A stretch of DNA of 64,000 nt from Bradyrhizobium sp. MOS003 (lineage in GTDB: Bacteria > Pseudomonadota > Alphaproteobacteria > Rhizobiales > Xanthobacteraceae), in contig NZ_PYFW01000001.1 in NCBI RefSeq assembly GCF_003020125.1, positions 186,001 through 250,000 of the forward strand, written 5' to 3'. The notes under the pieces were generated by a model. The model ran no database searches and was not told the DNA's origin. It saw only the letters and a program-made list of their open reading frames with translations. Shown here one piece after another: positions 60,776-64,000 of the stretch (within the stretch, counting starts at the first letter, position 1; every line of letters starts with the position of its first letter). The position numbers and the translations under genes are program-made.

Positions 60776-61896
60776 AACGGCCGGATGATTCCGACGCGCG
60801 GGATCAGCGTCAGGATCAGGCCGAAGATGCTGGTGTTCCGATCCTCGGCCGGGATCAGCGGCGCTTCATGTTTGGCCGGCAGCATCTTCACCGCGTGCAG
60901 GATCAGGAACATGCAGACCGCCCAGTTCGAGATCCAGCGCGAATAGTCGAACACCATCGCGAACATCACGAGGTAAGCGAGGCTGACACCGATCAGCGCC
61001 GCGAGCACGAGGCGGCGGTGCGTCTCGCTTGCGAGCGCGCCGATCAGGTTTCCGAAGAAGCGCCACAGCGGCGTGTGCAGCCAGATCAGCAGCGCAAACA
61101 CGGGCACGCCGAGGATGTTGTGCGGCAGGCGGGCCCAGGTGTCCGAGATTTCCTTGGCCAGCGGCTGGTACCAGATATAGGCGAATTGCAGCAGATCGGT
61201 TCGCGACGGATCGGCCATCCGCGTTTTCAGGTACGCAACGAAGTCGGCTTCAGGGACCGGCATCGTTCCCAAGAATTGGGCCGCAAAGAACAGTACCGCG
61301 ACGATGGCAAGTGCGGCGATGCCGAAGGCGACATTGCCGCGGTTGAGTCCGCATGCGAGATAGTGCCTGATCACCACGATGGTGACGATCGTCGGCACAT
61401 ACATCAGCAGATGAATGTGGTGGATCAGGACGAGAGCGATCGAGAACAATGCTGCCGTTGCCACGAACAGCAATGAGCCAGCCGGCATCAGCAGCAGGAT
61501 GATCGCCAGCGCACAGCCATAGATGTCGAAATGGCCGAGCGTGTGCATGAAGTTCTTCAGGAAGAACGGCGAGCCCGCGATGAAGACGAACAGCGGCAGC
61601 GTTTTCGCGGTGAAGCCAAAGCTCTTCTGAAACAGCCTTGCGTAGAGCGCCAGCGTCACCAGCCAGGTCACCCCGCCGATCGCGAACACGAGCCAGACCG
61701 GCACCTTGTCCGTGAACAGCGCGACGATCGCCCCGATCAGTGCGCGCTTGATGAAGCCGAAATGGTAGTCGACCAGGAGATGGATATAGGGGACGTAAGG
61801 CGGCAGCTGGATCTTGTGGACGAACACGCCGGCGATCACCGCCGCGTTGATTACCAGCAGGAGCCGCCAGGGATTTTGCAGGATGCGTACGGTCAC
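60772..61896 (-). CDS. Polytopic membrane protein of unknown function
   Basis: A 374-residue protein with about ten hydrophobic segments and no clear soluble domain. Conserved-looking residues are YHFGFIKRALIGA in the first loop (Gly/Lys/Arg) and HIHLLMYVPTIV. The layout resembles GT-C-type or polyprenol-dependent glycosyltransferases without a visible DxD; I do not assign it. It converges with the Smr gene (four-base overlap) and lies next to hslU. It could be an envelope glycan enzyme or a transporter. Confidence 0.75.
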   Translation of the reverse strand: MTVRILQNPWRLLLVINAAVIAGVFVHKIQLPPYVPYIHLLVDYHFGFIKRALIGAIVALFTDKVPVWLVFAIGGVTWLVTLALYARLFQKSFGFTAKTLPLFVFIAGSPFFLKNFMHTLGHFDIYGCALAIILLLMPAGSLLFVATAALFSIALVLIHHIHLLMYVPTIVTIVVIRHYLACGLNRGNVAFGIAALAIVAVLFFAAQFLGTMPVPEADFVAYLKTRMADPSRTDLLQFAYIWYQPLAKEISDTWARLPHNILGVPVFALLIWLHTPLWRFFGNLIGALASETHRRLVLAALIGVSLAYLVMFAMVFDYSRWISNWAVCMFLILHAVKMLPAKHEAPLIPAEDRNTSIFGLILTLIPRVGIIRPF

Positions 61897-61924
61897 GCCG
61901 CATCAATAGCGTGACCGCTCCAAA

Positions 61925-63229
<1,305 letters not shown>

Positions 63230-63278
63230 GGGACCTTAGCTAGGGTCAGATGCGGGGTAGGACAAGCCGGATTTTGCG

Positions 63279-63902
63279 TCAGATGATGGGCGGGCCGGAT
63301 TGCCATTGCTTTACGGCCTCGATCGGATGGATCAGCATCAGGATGTTGAGTGTCAGATTGTCGCGAATGTGCAGCGCCAGCATGAGCTCGAAGGCGAGTC
63401 CGAGCAGGATCGTCACGCTGACAGGCAGCACGCGTGCGGCGAGGAACCCGAGCACCATGGACAAATTGTCAGAGACCGAATTGACGATGCTGTCGCCGAA
63501 ATAATCCAGCGAGATCGTACCGGCGCGGTAGCGCTCGATGATGAAGGGCGAGTTCTCGACGATCTCCCAGGCGCCTTCGATCAGCATGGCGATGATCAGT
63601 CGCGCCGGCCAGGAGAGAGGCAGGAACGGCAGGCGCACGAACAATAGCCAGGTCAGCCCGTAGAACAGGAGGCCGTGCAGCACGTGCGAGAAGGTGTACC
63701 AGTCGGCGATGTGCTGGGAATTCTCCGAGCTGTTCACCACGCCGTGCCACAGCTTGACATAGCCGCAGGTGCAGATCGGCACCCGCCCCATCGCGAACAG
63801 AATCGCGGCCTGCAGCGCCAGCAGGAGCAGCGCGATGCCGACCCAGTAGGCTGGGGGGATCGCAGTCGTGGTGTGTTGCTTCGTGGTGTGGGCAAGGGTC
63901 AT
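63279..63902 (-). CDS. DUF2585 (UPF0314) membrane protein
   Basis: A 207-residue membrane protein of the UPF0314/DUF2585 group: [48 protein letters not shown], and [37 protein letters not shown], which are highly conserved in Rhizobiales. It has four to five membrane segments and conserved Glu, Asp and His that could form an active site in the membrane plane. Its function is unknown. The start is the ATG at 63902; a longer form to 63959 adds no conserved residues. Confidence 0.9.
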   Translation of the reverse strand: MTLAHTTKQHTTTAIPPAYWVGIALLLLALQAAILFAMGRVPICTCGYVKLWHGVVNSSENSQHIADWYTFSHVLHGLLFYGLTWLLFVRLPFLPLSWPARLIIAMLIEGAWEIVENSPFIIERYRAGTISLDYFGDSIVNSVSDNLSMVLGFLAARVLPVSVTILLGLAFELMLALHIRDNLTLNILMLIHPIEAVKQWQSGPPII

Positions 63903-63960
63903 CGTACGCGCATCATCGCAGCGAGAAGCCGTCGCGGCAACCACAGCGGCGCTGCGCATC

Positions 63961-64000
63961 TCTCTCCCGCCTGCGGGAGAAAGCTGTCTCCGCAGAGGGA
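63961..64000. repeat. CTCCCGC...GCGGGAG repeat at the right edge
   Basis: Same opening as 12384-12500: TCTCCCGCCTGCGGGAGA, followed by a GTCTCCGC match. It is cut by the window edge. Confidence 0.65.

Overview
This 64 kb stretch is high-GC chromosomal DNA of an alphaproteobacterium of the Hyphomicrobiales, most likely Bradyrhizobium or a close relative. The evidence is the gene order around ParAB, MnmG/MnmE, Rho and HemJ, the paired glnK-amtB genes, a CtrA-type box ahead of the ftsK unit, and many short palindromic intergenic repeats of the kind scattered through Bradyrhizobium genomes. The genus is inferred from remembered similarity; no search was run.

Layout. 1-19.0 kb holds mixed metabolic and envelope genes: the tail of a gamma-glutamyltransferase, MFS and MATE transporters, a glutathione transferase divergent from a DUF2239 gene over a palindromic promoter, PanE, a PQQ-type sugar dehydrogenase with a di-haem cytochrome c, an epimerase, tRNA-Gly(GCC), a thioredoxin-TPR protein, a LON-substrate-binding protein, cytochrome b561 with a PepSY protein, a TetR regulator facing a frameshifted membrane gene over two palindromic operators, Trm112, a UbiH-type hydroxylase, TesB and two tandem DUF4339-DUF898 membrane proteins. 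19.2-23.2 kb carries two successive glnK-amtB pairs; the second has a sigma-54 promoter and ends at a strong terminator.

23.2-28.2 kb is the one clearly accessory region. It holds a 666-residue protein that reads as a fusion of a DEDD exonuclease, a DUF429 domain and a deoxynucleotide-monophosphate-kinase-like P-loop domain. This gene overlaps one for an adenylosuccinate synthetase homologue in which the catalytic Asp13 of PurA is Ser, as I recall for phage PurZ enzymes. A small ribbon-helix-helix gene with its own inverted repeat stands divergently upstream. On the left are remnants of a dCTP-deaminase-like gene and of a second gene, and on the right a GFA gene broken by three indels. Together they look like a decaying nucleotide-metabolism or conflict island.

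28.4-43 kb returns to core genes: an aminotransferase, FtsK, LolA, ExoIII, a response regulator, an L,D-transpeptidase, YggS, two diguanylate cyclases and LeuS. LptE and HolA follow.

45-64 kb is the origin-proximal region: parB-parA-rsmG-mnmG-mnmE-rho-hemJ all run leftward, with five parS sites between rsmG and mnmE. A 461-base gap (53781-54241) separates them from rightward ppsR-maf-coaE-dnaQ. This divergence, DnaA-box-like 9-mers and an AT-richer palindrome make the gap the best candidate for the chromosomal origin. SecB, a Tim44-like protein, MltA, an Smr protein, an unknown polytopic protein, HslU and a DUF2585 protein complete the window.
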